Positions 24,984 through 33,445 of a DNA stretch of 64,000 nt are shown here, in pieces. Each line of letters starts with the position of its first letter. The first letter of the stretch is position 1. The notes under the pieces were generated by a model. That model was not told where the DNA came from. It saw nothing but the letters and a program-made list of their open reading frames with translations, and ran no database searches. Source of the stretch: Porphyromonas uenonis 60-3 (GTDB lineage Bacteria > Bacteroidota > Bacteroidia > Bacteroidales > Porphyromonadaceae); NCBI RefSeq assembly GCF_000174775.1, contig NZ_ACLR01000179.1, positions 23,978-87,977 of the forward strand. Direction: 5' to 3'. The translations under genes were made by a program, and so were the position numbers.

Positions 24984-26663
24984 ATGAATTGGTTTGCAAA
25001 TCTATTTGTCGGCTCGGGGATAGCGCACTCTGTCTTCCTGATAGCTCTAGTTATCGCCGTGGGGATGCTCCTAGGGCGCATCAAGATCGGCAAGGTCTCC
25101 CTGGGGGTGACGCTGGTGCTCTTCGTGGGTATCTTCTTTGGTGCTCTAGGAATGCAGATCGAGCCTGGGGTCCTGCACTTTGTCAAGGAGTTTGGCCTCA
25201 TACTCTTTATCTATGCTGTCGGTCTGCAGGTGGGTCCAGGCTTCTTCCCCTCGCTCAAGAAGGGCGGTCTGAAGCTCAACCTCCTGGCGGTCCTCGTGGT
25301 CATGCTCGGCGTGGGCGTCACGATCGCTATCAAGTATATCTCGGGACTACCTATGTCAACGATGGTGGGTATCCTCTCGGGCGCTGTGACGAATACGCCT
25401 GGTTTGGGTGCTGCTGAGCAAACGTACTCAGATATCATGGGCACGTCTGATCCCTCCATAGCCATGGGCTATGCGGTGGCCTATCCGCTCGGCGTAATCG
25501 GTATCATACTCTCGATGATGGTGGTACGCAGTGTCTTACGGGTCAATATCCGCAAGGAGGAGCAGAACTTTGTCTCTCAAGATGATGCCTTGGAGCATAC
25601 GGCACGCTCGGCTTCGTTTGTCGTGGCAAATCCCGCAGTCTTTGGCAAGTCTATCATGGAGCTACTCTCTAGTTACTTTAATCAAGGGGAGATCGTGGTC
25701 TCTCGCCACTACTGCCATGAGACGCATCGCATCACTGTCGCTAAGGGAGACACGATCCTACAGGAGCACGACCGTGTCTTCGTCATCGGACAGCCTCACG
25801 AGCTAGATCACTCGGAGGCTATCTTCGGTCAGCGCATTGAGGTGGATCGTAAAAACTGGATCCCCACGGAGTCTAACCTCATCAGCAATAAGTACACGAT
25901 TACGAAGAAAACGCTCAACGGCAAGCGTCTCGGAGAGCTACAGCTACGTCAGATCTACGGTGTCAATGTGACCCGTGTGACGCGTGCTGGCGTAGACCTC
26001 GTAGCACATCCTAGTATGCGCCTGCAGATGGGCGACCAGATACGGGTCGTAGGCTCTGATGCCTCTGTCAATAAGGTGCGTGAGCTGGTCGGTGACTCGC
26101 AGAAGCACCTTAACGAGCCTAACCTGATCGGTATCTTCATCGGTATCGCTATCGGTGTACTCTTCGGCTCTATCCCCTTTGCCTTCCCTGGTATCCCTCA
26201 GCCTATCAAGCTGGGCTTGGCGGGCGGTCCGCTTATCGTGGCGATCCTGCTGAGCAACTTCGGTCCTAAGTTTGGCCTTGTGACCTATACGACACATAGT
26301 GCCAACCTAATGATCCGTGAGATCGGCATTGCGCTCTTCCTCACCTGCGTCGGCATTGGCGCTGGCGATGGCTTCGTAGACACGATCGTCAACGGTGGCT
26401 ACCACTGGGTGGGCTATGGCTTTATCATCACAATCATACCGATGCTCATCGTGGGGCTCCTCGGGAAGAAGCTATTTAAGGTCAACTACCTCACCCTCTC
26501 CGGACTGATGGCGGGTAGTATGACTGATCCCCCTGCACTGGCCTACGCCAACGGACTCACCGAGGAGGATGCTCCCGCCGTGGGCTATGCAACAGTCTAC
26601 CCACTGACGATGTTCCTCCGTGTCTTGACGGCACAGATGCTCATCATATTTTTCGTAAGCTAA
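24984..26663 (+). CDS. AspT/YidE-family putative transporter with RCK_C domains
   Basis: This 559-residue inner-membrane protein has two blocks of about five to six transmembrane helices, each starting with the Asp-Al_Ex duplication. Visible sequences are [21 protein letters not shown] and, in the second half, [23 protein letters not shown]. Two cytoplasmic TrkA_C/RCK_C domains lie between them: [20 protein letters not shown] and [20 protein letters not shown]. The architecture is that of the AspT aspartate:alanine exchanger and YidE/YbjL families. The substrate cannot be read from the sequence. A small conserved gene follows after 22 bases. Confidence 0.9.
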   Translation: MNWFANLFVGSGIAHSVFLIALVIAVGMLLGRIKIGKVSLGVTLVLFVGIFFGALGMQIEPGVLHFVKEFGLILFIYAVGLQVGPGFFPSLKKGGLKLNLLAVLVVMLGVGVTIAIKYISGLPMSTMVGILSGAVTNTPGLGAAEQTYSDIMGTSDPSIAMGYAVAYPLGVIGIILSMMVVRSVLRVNIRKEEQNFVSQDDALEHTARSASFVVANPAVFGKSIMELLSSYFNQGEIVVSRHYCHETHRITVAKGDTILQEHDRVFVIGQPHELDHSEAIFGQRIEVDRKNWIPTESNLISNKYTITKKTLNGKRLGELQLRQIYGVNVTRVTRAGVDLVAHPSMRLQMGDQIRVVGSDASVNKVRELVGDSQKHLNEPNLIGIFIGIAIGVLFGSIPFAFPGIPQPIKLGLAGGPLIVAILLSNFGPKFGLVTYTTHSANLMIREIGIALFLTCVGIGAGDGFVDTIVNGGYHWVGYGFIITIIPMLIVGLLGKKLFKVNYLTLSGLMAGSMTDPPALAYANGLTEEDAPAVGYATVYPLTMFLRVLTAQMLIIFFVS

Positions 26664-26685
26664 TAACCAACTAATCAATCAAACT

Positions 26686-26991
26686 ATGGCAAGTCGTAGA
26701 AACCTAAAGAAGACCATACATACAGATGTCGAGGAGATGCTCTTTGACCTATCTATCCTCCATGCAGTAGCCTCAGAGGAGCGCAAGCCCGCCATCGAGG
26801 AGCTAATCAGCAAAGTGATCGATAGCGAAAATGACTTCATCGCTCGCATCTCACACACGGACGGCCGTGGCGAGGCTAAGCTCGTTCGCAAGTATTACAG
26901 CAAGCTCCAGGAGGAGTACCTACACTTCGCCAATGAGATCGAAGGCGAGGTCAATAAGCTTGGTGACGAGCTGCTAACTCCTGAGGCTTAG
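26686..26991 (+). CDS. Conserved hypothetical protein, helical
   Basis: This 101-residue protein has no signal peptide or membrane segment. It is strongly charged and predicted helical throughout, with segments such as DVEEMLFDLSILHAVASEER and YYSKLQEEYLHFANEIEGEV. It resembles small Bacteroidales cytoplasmic proteins of unknown role. It sits between the AspT-type transporter and an acyltransferase, 7 bases before the latter, so it is probably in the same transcript. No function is assigned. Confidence 0.75.
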   Translation: MASRRNLKKTIHTDVEEMLFDLSILHAVASEERKPAIEELISKVIDSENDFIARISHTDGRGEAKLVRKYYSKLQEEYLHFANEIEGEVNKLGDELLTPEA

Positions 26992-26998
26992 TCCGCGG

Positions 26999-27544
26999 AT
27001 GAAGCTAGCACGTCTCATACTGCGCTGGTGTGGCTGGCAGCTCATTGAGCCCGCCACCTATCCACGGCAGAGCGTCATCTGTGTAGCGCCCCATACGAGC
27101 AACATGGACTTCATATGGGGCAAGCTATACTACTGGGCGGTGGGGCAGAGAGCGCACTTCTTGATGAAGCGTGAGCTCTTCGTCCCGCCTCTCGGATGGC
27201 TCTTTAAGGCGATGGGCGGAATACCCATAGATCGTCGCCACAAGGGCAATACGGTTGAACAGGTCGTAGCGCGCTTTCGTGCTAAGGACGACTTCGCCGT
27301 GGCGATCACGCCTGAGGGTTCGCGCAAAGCTCGGGATAGATGGAAGACTGGCTTCTATCATATTGCCGAGGAGGCGGGCGTACCCATACAGCTGGCGGTC
27401 ATAGACTACAAGCGTAAGAAGCTAGGCATCTTCGAGCAGTTTGTCCCGACGGGAGACCTCGACAAGGACATACATTATATAAGGAGTAAGTACCGCGCCG
27501 ATCAGGCGAAGAAGCCTGAGCTCTTTAGCGAGCAAGCTCAATAA
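26999..27544 (+). CDS. 1-acyl-sn-glycerol-3-phosphate acyltransferase-family protein
   Basis: This 181-residue protein is a short PlsC-like acyltransferase. Motif I is present as APHTSNMDFIWG (HxxxxD variant), motif II as LFKAMGGIPIDRR, motif III as ITPEGSRKARDRWKTGFYHIA and motif IV as GVPIQLAVIDY. This short form, with RWKTGFYHIA after EGSR, is a recognised bacterial subgroup. The acceptor is probably a lysophospholipid at the inner membrane. It is followed after 4 bases by a nitrilase-family gene. Confidence 0.87.
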   Translation: MKLARLILRWCGWQLIEPATYPRQSVICVAPHTSNMDFIWGKLYYWAVGQRAHFLMKRELFVPPLGWLFKAMGGIPIDRRHKGNTVEQVVARFRAKDDFAVAITPEGSRKARDRWKTGFYHIAEEAGVPIQLAVIDYKRKKLGIFEQFVPTGDLDKDIHYIRSKYRADQAKKPELFSEQAQ

Positions 27545-27548
27545 GCTG

Positions 27549-28367
27549 ATGAAGCAGGAGACACTGCGGGTAGTCCTCGCACAGCGTCCGATCGTCTGGA
27601 CCGACCCCGAGGCAAACCTTCGCCTGATGGCGGAGGACGTACGCACGGCTACCGAGGAGGGGGCGCACTTAGTCGTCTTCCCTGAGGTCATGCTCACGGG
27701 CTTTAACCTCAAGGTGGCTCAGTCGGCTCGTCCCTGGCGGGGACCCGAGTTGGAGCGTCTGCGAGCCTTGGCGCAGGAGCATCAGATAGCGATCGCCTCC
27801 TCCGCCTTCGTCTGGGACGACGAGGCGCAGCCGACGCACTACTACAACCGTGCTTACATCGCACTCCCCGACGGGTCGCTCTATGCGCAGGACAAGCGGC
27901 ACCTCTTCTCCATGGCTGGCGAAGACCGCCTCCTCACGCCAGGCGAAGGGTATGACATCGTCACCTATCGTGGCTGGCGCATACGACTGATCACCTGCTA
28001 CGACCTACGCTTCCCCGTCTGGTGTCGCAATCGTACCCACACGGACGGCTCGCTCGACTACGACCTCCTACTCGTTGTCGCCAATTGGCCTCGTCCTCGC
28101 ATCACCGCTTGGCGCACACTCCTACAGGCTCGTGCCATCGAGAATGTCGCTTACGTCATCGGCGTCAACCGCATCGGCTCCGATCCCTTTGGCACCGACT
28201 ACTCAGGCGAAAGCTTAGCCTACGACTATCTCGGCAGCCCACTCATCGAAGCGGAGCCCTACGCAGACCAACTGCTCAGTGCCACGCTAGAGCCAGAGCC
28301 TCTGGCAGCCTTTCGGCAAAAGTTCCCCGTATGGCGCGACAGCGACTCCTTTACCCTCCACTCCTAA
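27549..28367 (+). CDS. Nitrilase-superfamily amidohydrolase (YafV/Nit2-like omega-amidase)
   Basis: This 272-residue cytoplasmic enzyme has the Glu-Lys-Cys triad of the superfamily: Glu in VVFPEVMLTGF (about residue 42), Lys in AQDKRHLFSMAGE, and Cys in RLITCYDLRFPVWCRN. The extended ALPDGSLY and ENVAYVIGVNRIG segments match the YafV/Nit2 branch. Members hydrolyse alpha-ketoglutaramate and related omega-amides. It closes the run AspT-hypothetical-PlsC-amidase and is followed 6 bases later by the ABC importer genes. Confidence 0.9.
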   Translation: MKQETLRVVLAQRPIVWTDPEANLRLMAEDVRTATEEGAHLVVFPEVMLTGFNLKVAQSARPWRGPELERLRALAQEHQIAIASSAFVWDDEAQPTHYYNRAYIALPDGSLYAQDKRHLFSMAGEDRLLTPGEGYDIVTYRGWRIRLITCYDLRFPVWCRNRTHTDGSLDYDLLLVVANWPRPRITAWRTLLQARAIENVAYVIGVNRIGSDPFGTDYSGESLAYDYLGSPLIEAEPYADQLLSATLEPEPLAAFRQKFPVWRDSDSFTLHS

Positions 28368-28373
28368 CGTACT

Positions 28374-29240
28374 ATGAATGCTCTAACCCATTCGCTACGC
28401 AGACCGCTCCTGCGCTTCCTCCCGCTCCTACTTCTGCTCCCCTTCTTGGTCGGTTGCCACAAGGCGAGCCAGCAAGAAGACGAGGCGCAAGCGCCACGCA
28501 TCGTCTCGCTCGTTCCCTCCGTGAGCGATCAGCTCTACGACCTCGGATGCGACTCGCTCCTCGTCGGCTGCACCTCTTACTGTAGTCGAGCCGTTGCCGA
28601 TAGCGTCACCGTCGTTGGCTCCGCCATACAGACCAATCTTGAGCTTCTCATAGCGCAGCGTCCGACCCTCGTCTTTGCCTCCGACTTCACCGCCCCGCAG
28701 ACCATCTCCGCACTGGAGAATGCTGGCATCCAGGTCATTCAGTTTACCAATCCCGCCAGCTACGACGCCATACAGGCGCAGTACCGCCAGATTGCCACGC
28801 TAGTCGGCGCGAGCGACCGTGCCGAGGCTCAGCTCGCAGAGATCAACCAACGCGTCGACTGGCTCAAGGAGCTTAACGCAGCGCGCCCTTGGCATCCGCG
28901 CGCCTTCATGCAGATAGCTTTTGACCCGCTCTTTGGTGCCTCCACATCGACTTACATGAACGATCTGATCACCTTCAGCGGCTGTACAAACATCGTCACC
29001 ATGGCGGGCAATGGTCAGCTCAGTCTGGAGTATGTCGTAGAGCAAGACCCCGAGGTGCTCTTCCTGATCACCAATCATGGCAGCGAGAGTGGATCAGAAG
29101 AGTCGTGGCACAAGCTACGCTCCGTCACCGCCGTACAGCAAGGAGACTACTGTCCGCTCCCAGGTAGCATCGTTAGCCAGCCCTCGCCACAGCACTTTGT
29201 CGAGGCGCTGCAGCTAATGACCGACTACCTTAGTGAGTAA
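28374..29240 (+). CDS. BtuF/FecB-type ABC transporter substrate-binding lipoprotein
   Basis: This 288-residue protein has a lipobox (LPFLVGC, Cys at residue 28) and a helical-backbone metal-receptor fold. Motifs are APRIVSLVPSVSDQLYDLGC, LVGCTSYCSR, IAQRPTLVFASDFT, and later FDPLFGASTSTYMNDLITFSG and a VEQDPEVLFLIT segment. This is cluster A-III (BtuF/FhuD/FecB). It should pass cobalamin, haem or a siderophore to the permease encoded next. The permease and ATPase genes follow in order, so the importer is complete. The ligand is not determined by the sequence. Confidence 0.9.
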   Translation: MNALTHSLRRPLLRFLPLLLLLPFLVGCHKASQQEDEAQAPRIVSLVPSVSDQLYDLGCDSLLVGCTSYCSRAVADSVTVVGSAIQTNLELLIAQRPTLVFASDFTAPQTISALENAGIQVIQFTNPASYDAIQAQYRQIATLVGASDRAEAQLAEINQRVDWLKELNAARPWHPRAFMQIAFDPLFGASTSTYMNDLITFSGCTNIVTMAGNGQLSLEYVVEQDPEVLFLITNHGSESGSEESWHKLRSVTAVQQGDYCPLPGSIVSQPSPQHFVEALQLMTDYLSE

Positions 29241-29258
29241 AAGGTTCTTCCCCGCAAC

Positions 29259-30269
29259 ATGCCCCACCGACCGACCCTCGCTAAGTCCTACTGGACGCTT
29301 CCATTGATGGTGCTGCTCCTCCTAGTCGTCGCCATCCTGTCGCTACATGTCGGGGCGCATCCCATCTCCCTCTGGCAGCTCTCGGAGATCCTCTCCGACC
29401 CCGCATCTGTTGATTACACCATCCTGACGCAGCTTCGTCTGCCACGCATCATCAACGCCATCTCCATCGGTGGCGGACTAAGCCTCTGTGGAGCTATCCT
29501 GCAGGGGCTTTTTCGCAACCCGCTCGTCGAGCCTTACACCCTCGGCATCTCGGGCGGTGCTTCGCTAGGGATCACGCTCGCCATCGTCTTAGGCTTGTCC
29601 ACCGCCTTCCTGACGCTCCCCGCCTTCGGCTTCATCGGAGCCTTGGTCACCATCTTACTCGTCTATGTCAATAGCTACCAGCGCCACGGGCTAAGCGTAC
29701 AGCGCATGCTCCTCGTCGGTGTGATGGTCAGCTTCATGGCTTCGTCAGGCGTCATGCTCCTTCTCTCCGTGGCTCGTGCTGAGCAACTCTCCCGCATCAT
29801 CTTCTGGACGATGGGTTCGCTACAAGAGAGCAAGCCGTTTATCGTCTGGGGCATGCTTCTCTTCACACTGCTCCTCCTAGGGGCGAGCTATCTCTTCGTA
29901 CAGTCGCTCAATGCGCTCCGTCTAGGCGAACTCAAAGCGCAGCAACTCGGCATCAACACACGACGAGTCGTGCTGTGGCTCTTCGTCCTCAGTTCGCTGC
30001 TGACCAGTGCCTGCGTCGCTGTAGCTGGCGTCATCGGCTTCGTCGGGCTAGTCATTCCGCAGGCGACACGTATCCTCTTCGGAAATGATTACCGCGTCCT
30101 CCTCGTCGGGAGCTTCATCAATGGGGGCATCTTCCTCATCCTCTGCGACATGTTGGCCCGTACCATCCTTTCGCCCATCGAGCTTCCGATAGGAGTCATC
30201 ACAGGCTTGATCGGCGGTGTTGCCTTCCTCTACCTCATTCACCGCACCAGACGCTCGCACCAGATATGA
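29259..30269 (+). CDS. FecCD-family ABC transporter permease
   Basis: This 336-residue inner-membrane permease has about ten transmembrane helices. FecCD/BtuC landmarks are QLRLPRIINAISIGGGLSLC, GAILQGLFRNPLVEPYTLGI-SGGASLG, the SACVAVAGVIGFVGLVIPQA motif and IELPIGVITGLIGG. It lies 18 bases after the binding-protein gene, and its stop overlaps the ATPase start by 4 bases (ATGA). The substrate is the same unknown iron complex or corrinoid. Confidence 0.94.
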   Translation: MPHRPTLAKSYWTLPLMVLLLLVVAILSLHVGAHPISLWQLSEILSDPASVDYTILTQLRLPRIINAISIGGGLSLCGAILQGLFRNPLVEPYTLGISGGASLGITLAIVLGLSTAFLTLPAFGFIGALVTILLVYVNSYQRHGLSVQRMLLVGVMVSFMASSGVMLLLSVARAEQLSRIIFWTMGSLQESKPFIVWGMLLFTLLLLGASYLFVQSLNALRLGELKAQQLGINTRRVVLWLFVLSSLLTSACVAVAGVIGFVGLVIPQATRILFGNDYRVLLVGSFINGGIFLILCDMLARTILSPIELPIGVITGLIGGVAFLYLIHRTRRSHQI

Positions 30270-31060
30270 CCAGTCAGACGATCCTACGTGCCGAGCAGCT
30301 CATCTGTGGCTATGGTCGCAAGGCGGTCATCGGGCCCCTCGACCTCGCCATCGCTCGTGGCTCCCTGACCGCCATCATCGGGCCTAATGGGGCTGGCAAA
30401 AGTACCTGCTTCAAAACCCTCACGGGCGTCCTGCCCCCACTCTCTGGAAAGGTTAGCCTACTAGACAAACCGCTCAGCAACTACACCCTCCGTGAGCGTG
30501 CTCGCCTCGTCTCGATGGTCAATCAACAGATCACCCCTCAGCCACTCAGGGTCTACGACTACGTCCTGATGGGTCGACTGCCTTACTTCAAGCGCTTTCA
30601 GATCGGTTACAGCGAAGAGGACCATGCACGCTGCGACCATTATCTCGAGCGCACGGGCATCGCACGGCTAGCCGACAAGCGTCTCGACGAACTGAGCGGT
30701 GGCGAACAGCAGATGGTTGCCATAGCACAGGCACTCACGCAGGAGCCTCAGCTCCTCCTCCTTGACGAACCGATCTCGCATCTAGACATCGGCTACACGA
30801 GCGAGATCATGCAGCTCCTCGAGACGCTCCATGAGGAGGGGCTAACGATCCTGATGATCCTCCACGACATCAACATAGCCTCCGAGTACTGCGAGGAGCT
30901 TATCCTCTTCGGTCCCGACGGCTTGCTGGCTCATGGCACCCCCCAGACTGTCCTCACCGAGGCGCACCTTCAGGAGGCCTACCACACCACCGTCCTCGTG
31001 CAGTCCGCCCCCGCTTCTGGCCGACCCTACATCTATCCTATGCGCAAAAGGCGCTCGTGA
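30266..31060 (+). CDS. FecE/BtuD-type ABC transporter ATP-binding protein
   Basis: This 264-residue ATPase has Walker A IGPNGAGKST, the Q-loop as VNQQ, the signature LSGGEQQMVAIAQAL, Walker B LLLLDEPISHLD, and the switch His in LMILHDINIAS. The C-terminal part after GTPQTVL is the usual FecE type. It overlaps the permease gene and completes the importer. The intergenic stretch after it (31061-31515) holds CTCCGA and TCTAACC repeats, family A copy 3 and the rpsA terminator. Confidence 0.95.
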   Translation: MTSQTILRAEQLICGYGRKAVIGPLDLAIARGSLTAIIGPNGAGKSTCFKTLTGVLPPLSGKVSLLDKPLSNYTLRERARLVSMVNQQITPQPLRVYDYVLMGRLPYFKRFQIGYSEEDHARCDHYLERTGIARLADKRLDELSGGEQQMVAIAQALTQEPQLLLLDEPISHLDIGYTSEIMQLLETLHEEGLTILMILHDINIASEYCEELILFGPDGLLAHGTPQTVLTEAHLQEAYHTTVLVQSAPASGRPYIYPMRKRRS

Positions 31061-31063
31061 GAG

Positions 31064-31148
31064 CTCCGACACCTCCGATTGCTCCGATTGATCTGATCGC
31101 TCCGATCTCCCCTCTAACCTCTAATTTCTGATCTCTAACCTCTAATCA
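31064..31148 (+). repeat. CTCCGAT array followed by heptads TCTAACC (family C, copy 3)
   Basis: Five CTCCGAY words (31064-31110) run into four CTCTAAY heptads (31111-31148). The same order occurs again at 60472-60570. Confidence 0.7.
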
Positions 31149-31154
31149 CCCCCC

Positions 31155-31330
31155 CCGAGGAAATCGAATATCTCTCGGTGGGGATTTCTAGATATCCACG
31201 GAGGAACGAGAAAATTCTTCGGAACTTCGAAATCTTTCTTCCGAAGTTTCATTTCATTCTTCCGAACTTTTATTTCCCGATTCCGTGGAGAATTTTCGTT
31301 TGTTCACTGGAGATTCCCCATTTCCTCGGT
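31155..31330 (+). repeat. Dispersed intergenic repeat family A, copy 3
   Basis: This is one of the fullest copies. It starts CCGAGGAAATCGAATATCTC, then has CCACGGAGGAA, the conserved CTTCCGAA core and GATTCCGTGGAGAATTTTCG, and ends ATTTCCTCGG. The ends are inverted repeats of each other. Confidence 0.9.
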
Positions 31331-31417
31331 AGGGAGCTTTCAGGCGAAGCCTTCCGCAGACGACTTTATCGGGGATAAGCGTTTGGCGGATCTGGCAGTA
31401 GTACGATAAACGGCAAA

Positions 31418-31454
31418 AAGAGAGGTGACCTCCGGACGGGACGTCACCTCTCTT
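31418..31454 (-). terminator. rpsA terminator hairpin
   Basis: AAGAGAGGTGAC pairs perfectly with GTCACCTCTCTT (12 bp, 13-base loop), followed on the minus strand by GCCGTTTATCG. A second hairpin with TAGTCTC/GAGACTA arms and an inner GGTGC/GCACC stem lies at about 31469-31505, between it and the rpsA stop. Confidence 0.7.
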
Positions 31455-31515
31455 ACTATTTGCTGTAGCTAGTCTCAGAGGGTGCTGAGCACCGCTCCGA
31501 GACTACCACTATTTC

Positions 31516-33312
31516 TTACTCAGCGCTCTCTAGACGCTCCTTGAGAGCTGCTAGCTCGTCTAGGTCTCCCAGAGTAGCACGCTCTACGCTCTGCTGTGTA
31601 GCTGCGACAGCTGCAGCATCGCGTACCTGCTGGTTGCGCTCCTCGGTAGCAGCCTGACGACGCTCTGCACGCTCAGCATCCTCGTGGATACGGCTGTGAG
31701 AGACGATGATGCGCTGCATCTCGGGGTTGAAGTCTAGGATCTTGAAGGGGAGCTTCTCGTCTACAGCGACGCTCGTGCCGTCCTCCTTGATGAGGTGCTT
31801 AGGTGTGGCAAATGCCTCGACACCGTAAGGTAGTGCGATGGTGGCACCCTTCTCATTCATACGGACGACTGTACCCTCGTGGATAGAGCCGATGGTGAAC
31901 TCCTTAGCGAACTCGTCCCAAGGATTCTCCGTCACCTGCTTGTGACCGAGGCTGAGACGACGGTTCTCCTTGTCGATCTCGAGGACCTGTACCTCGATCA
32001 TCTGACCAACCTTGACGAACTCGTTGGGGTGCTTGACCTTGCGAGTCCAAGAGAGGTCGCTGATGTGGATCAGACCGTCGATACCCTCGTCTAGCTCAAC
32101 GAAGACACCGTAGTTGGTGAAGTTGCGTACGCGAGCCTCGTGGTTGGACCCAACGGGGAAGCGTTGCTCGATGGTCTCCCATGGATCGGGCTTGAGCTGC
32201 TTGAGACCTAGGCTCATCTTGCGATCCTCGCGGTCGAGCATGAGGACGACAGCGTCTACCTCCTGACCTACTGTGAGGAACTCCTGAGCACTGCGTAGGT
32301 GCTGCGTCCAGGACATCTCGCTGACGTGGATCAGACCCTCGACACCTGGGATCACCTCTACGAATGCACCGTAGTCTGTGATGACGACGACACGACCATG
32401 GACGATGTCACCCTCCTTAAGGTTAGGATCGAGTGCATCCCATGGGTGAGGCATGAGCTGCTTGAGACCGAGAGCGATACGTGTCTTCTCCTCATCAAAG
32501 TCGAGGATGACCACGTTGATCTTCTCGTCGATAGAGACCACCTCAGAGGGATCTCCGATACGACCCCATGAGAGGTCAGTAATATGTATTAGACCGTCTA
32601 CGCCACCGAGGTCGACGAAGGCACCATAAGAGGTGATACCCTTGACGACACCCTCGAGGACTTGACCCTTCTCGAGCTTGGAGATGATCTCCTTCTTTTG
32701 CTGCTCGAGCTCTGCCTCGATGAGGACCTTGTGCGATACGACTACGTTGCGGTACTCGGGATTGACCTTGACGATCTTGAACTCCATCGTCTTATCGACA
32801 AAAGCGTCGTAGTCCTTGATAGGACGTACGTCGATCTGAGATCCAGGGAGGAATGCCTCGATGCCGAAGACATCGACGATCATACCACCATTGACACGGC
32901 TCTTGATGTAGCCGAGGATGACCTCGTCGTTTTCCTGAGCAGCTGCGATCTTCTCCCAAGCACGAGCAGCACGCGCCTTGCGGTGTGAGAGCTGTAGCTG
33001 ACCATGACGATCCTCCTTGCTCTCGACAAGTACCTCTACCTCGTCTCCGACCTTGAGATCCTTGTTGTAGTTAAACTCGTTGGCAGAGATGATACCTGCA
33101 CTCTTGTAGCCGATGTTGACTAGTACCTCGCGCTTGCTGATAGACATAACTTTGCCCATGACGACCTCGTTCTCTTTGATGGTCGTGAGGGTCTTGTCAT
33201 AAATCGCCTCGCGCTCTTTGCGCATCTCCGGAGAGATGGCTGTGTCCTGTGCGTAGCCAGACCAGTCGAAGTCTGCGAGTGGCTGGATACGATCCGTTGG
33301 ATTGTTACTCAT
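31516..33312 (-). CDS. rpsA: 30S ribosomal protein S1
   Basis: This 598-residue protein has six S1 RNA-binding domains in tandem. Each carries the VxGxVxxITxYGAFVxL pattern, for example VLEGVVKGITSYGAFVDLGG, IVHGRVVVITDYGAFVEV and HEARVRNFTNYGVFVELDEG, with repeated DGLIHISDLSW. S1 brings mRNA to the small subunit. Bacteroidetes largely lack Shine-Dalgarno signals, so S1 is expected to matter greatly for initiation. The C-terminus is an Ala/Glu/Arg-rich tail. It has its own promoter and terminator. Confidence 0.97.
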   Translation of the reverse strand: MSNNPTDRIQPLADFDWSGYAQDTAISPEMRKEREAIYDKTLTTIKENEVVMGKVMSISKREVLVNIGYKSAGIISANEFNYNKDLKVGDEVEVLVESKEDRHGQLQLSHRKARAARAWEKIAAAQENDEVILGYIKSRVNGGMIVDVFGIEAFLPGSQIDVRPIKDYDAFVDKTMEFKIVKVNPEYRNVVVSHKVLIEAELEQQKKEIISKLEKGQVLEGVVKGITSYGAFVDLGGVDGLIHITDLSWGRIGDPSEVVSIDEKINVVILDFDEEKTRIALGLKQLMPHPWDALDPNLKEGDIVHGRVVVITDYGAFVEVIPGVEGLIHVSEMSWTQHLRSAQEFLTVGQEVDAVVLMLDREDRKMSLGLKQLKPDPWETIEQRFPVGSNHEARVRNFTNYGVFVELDEGIDGLIHISDLSWTRKVKHPNEFVKVGQMIEVQVLEIDKENRRLSLGHKQVTENPWDEFAKEFTIGSIHEGTVVRMNEKGATIALPYGVEAFATPKHLIKEDGTSVAVDEKLPFKILDFNPEMQRIIVSHSRIHEDAERAERRQAATEERNQQVRDAAAVAATQQSVERATLGDLDELAALKERLESAE

Positions 33313-33373
33313 TTAGTAAGTTGTGGTGATTTAATAGGTAAAACTGTATGTATAGATACTCTGTACAATGGCG

Positions 33374-33381
33374 CAAAGGTA
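33374..33381 (-). promoter_or_regulatory. -7 promoter element for rpsA
   Basis: The minus strand reads TACCTTTG about 62 bases before the rpsA ATG at 33312. Confidence 0.6.
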
Positions 33382-33445
33382 CGAAAAACTATCCAACCTC
33401 CCGTGCAGTTCTCTATTTTTCGCATACTCTTGCCGCCTTAACCCC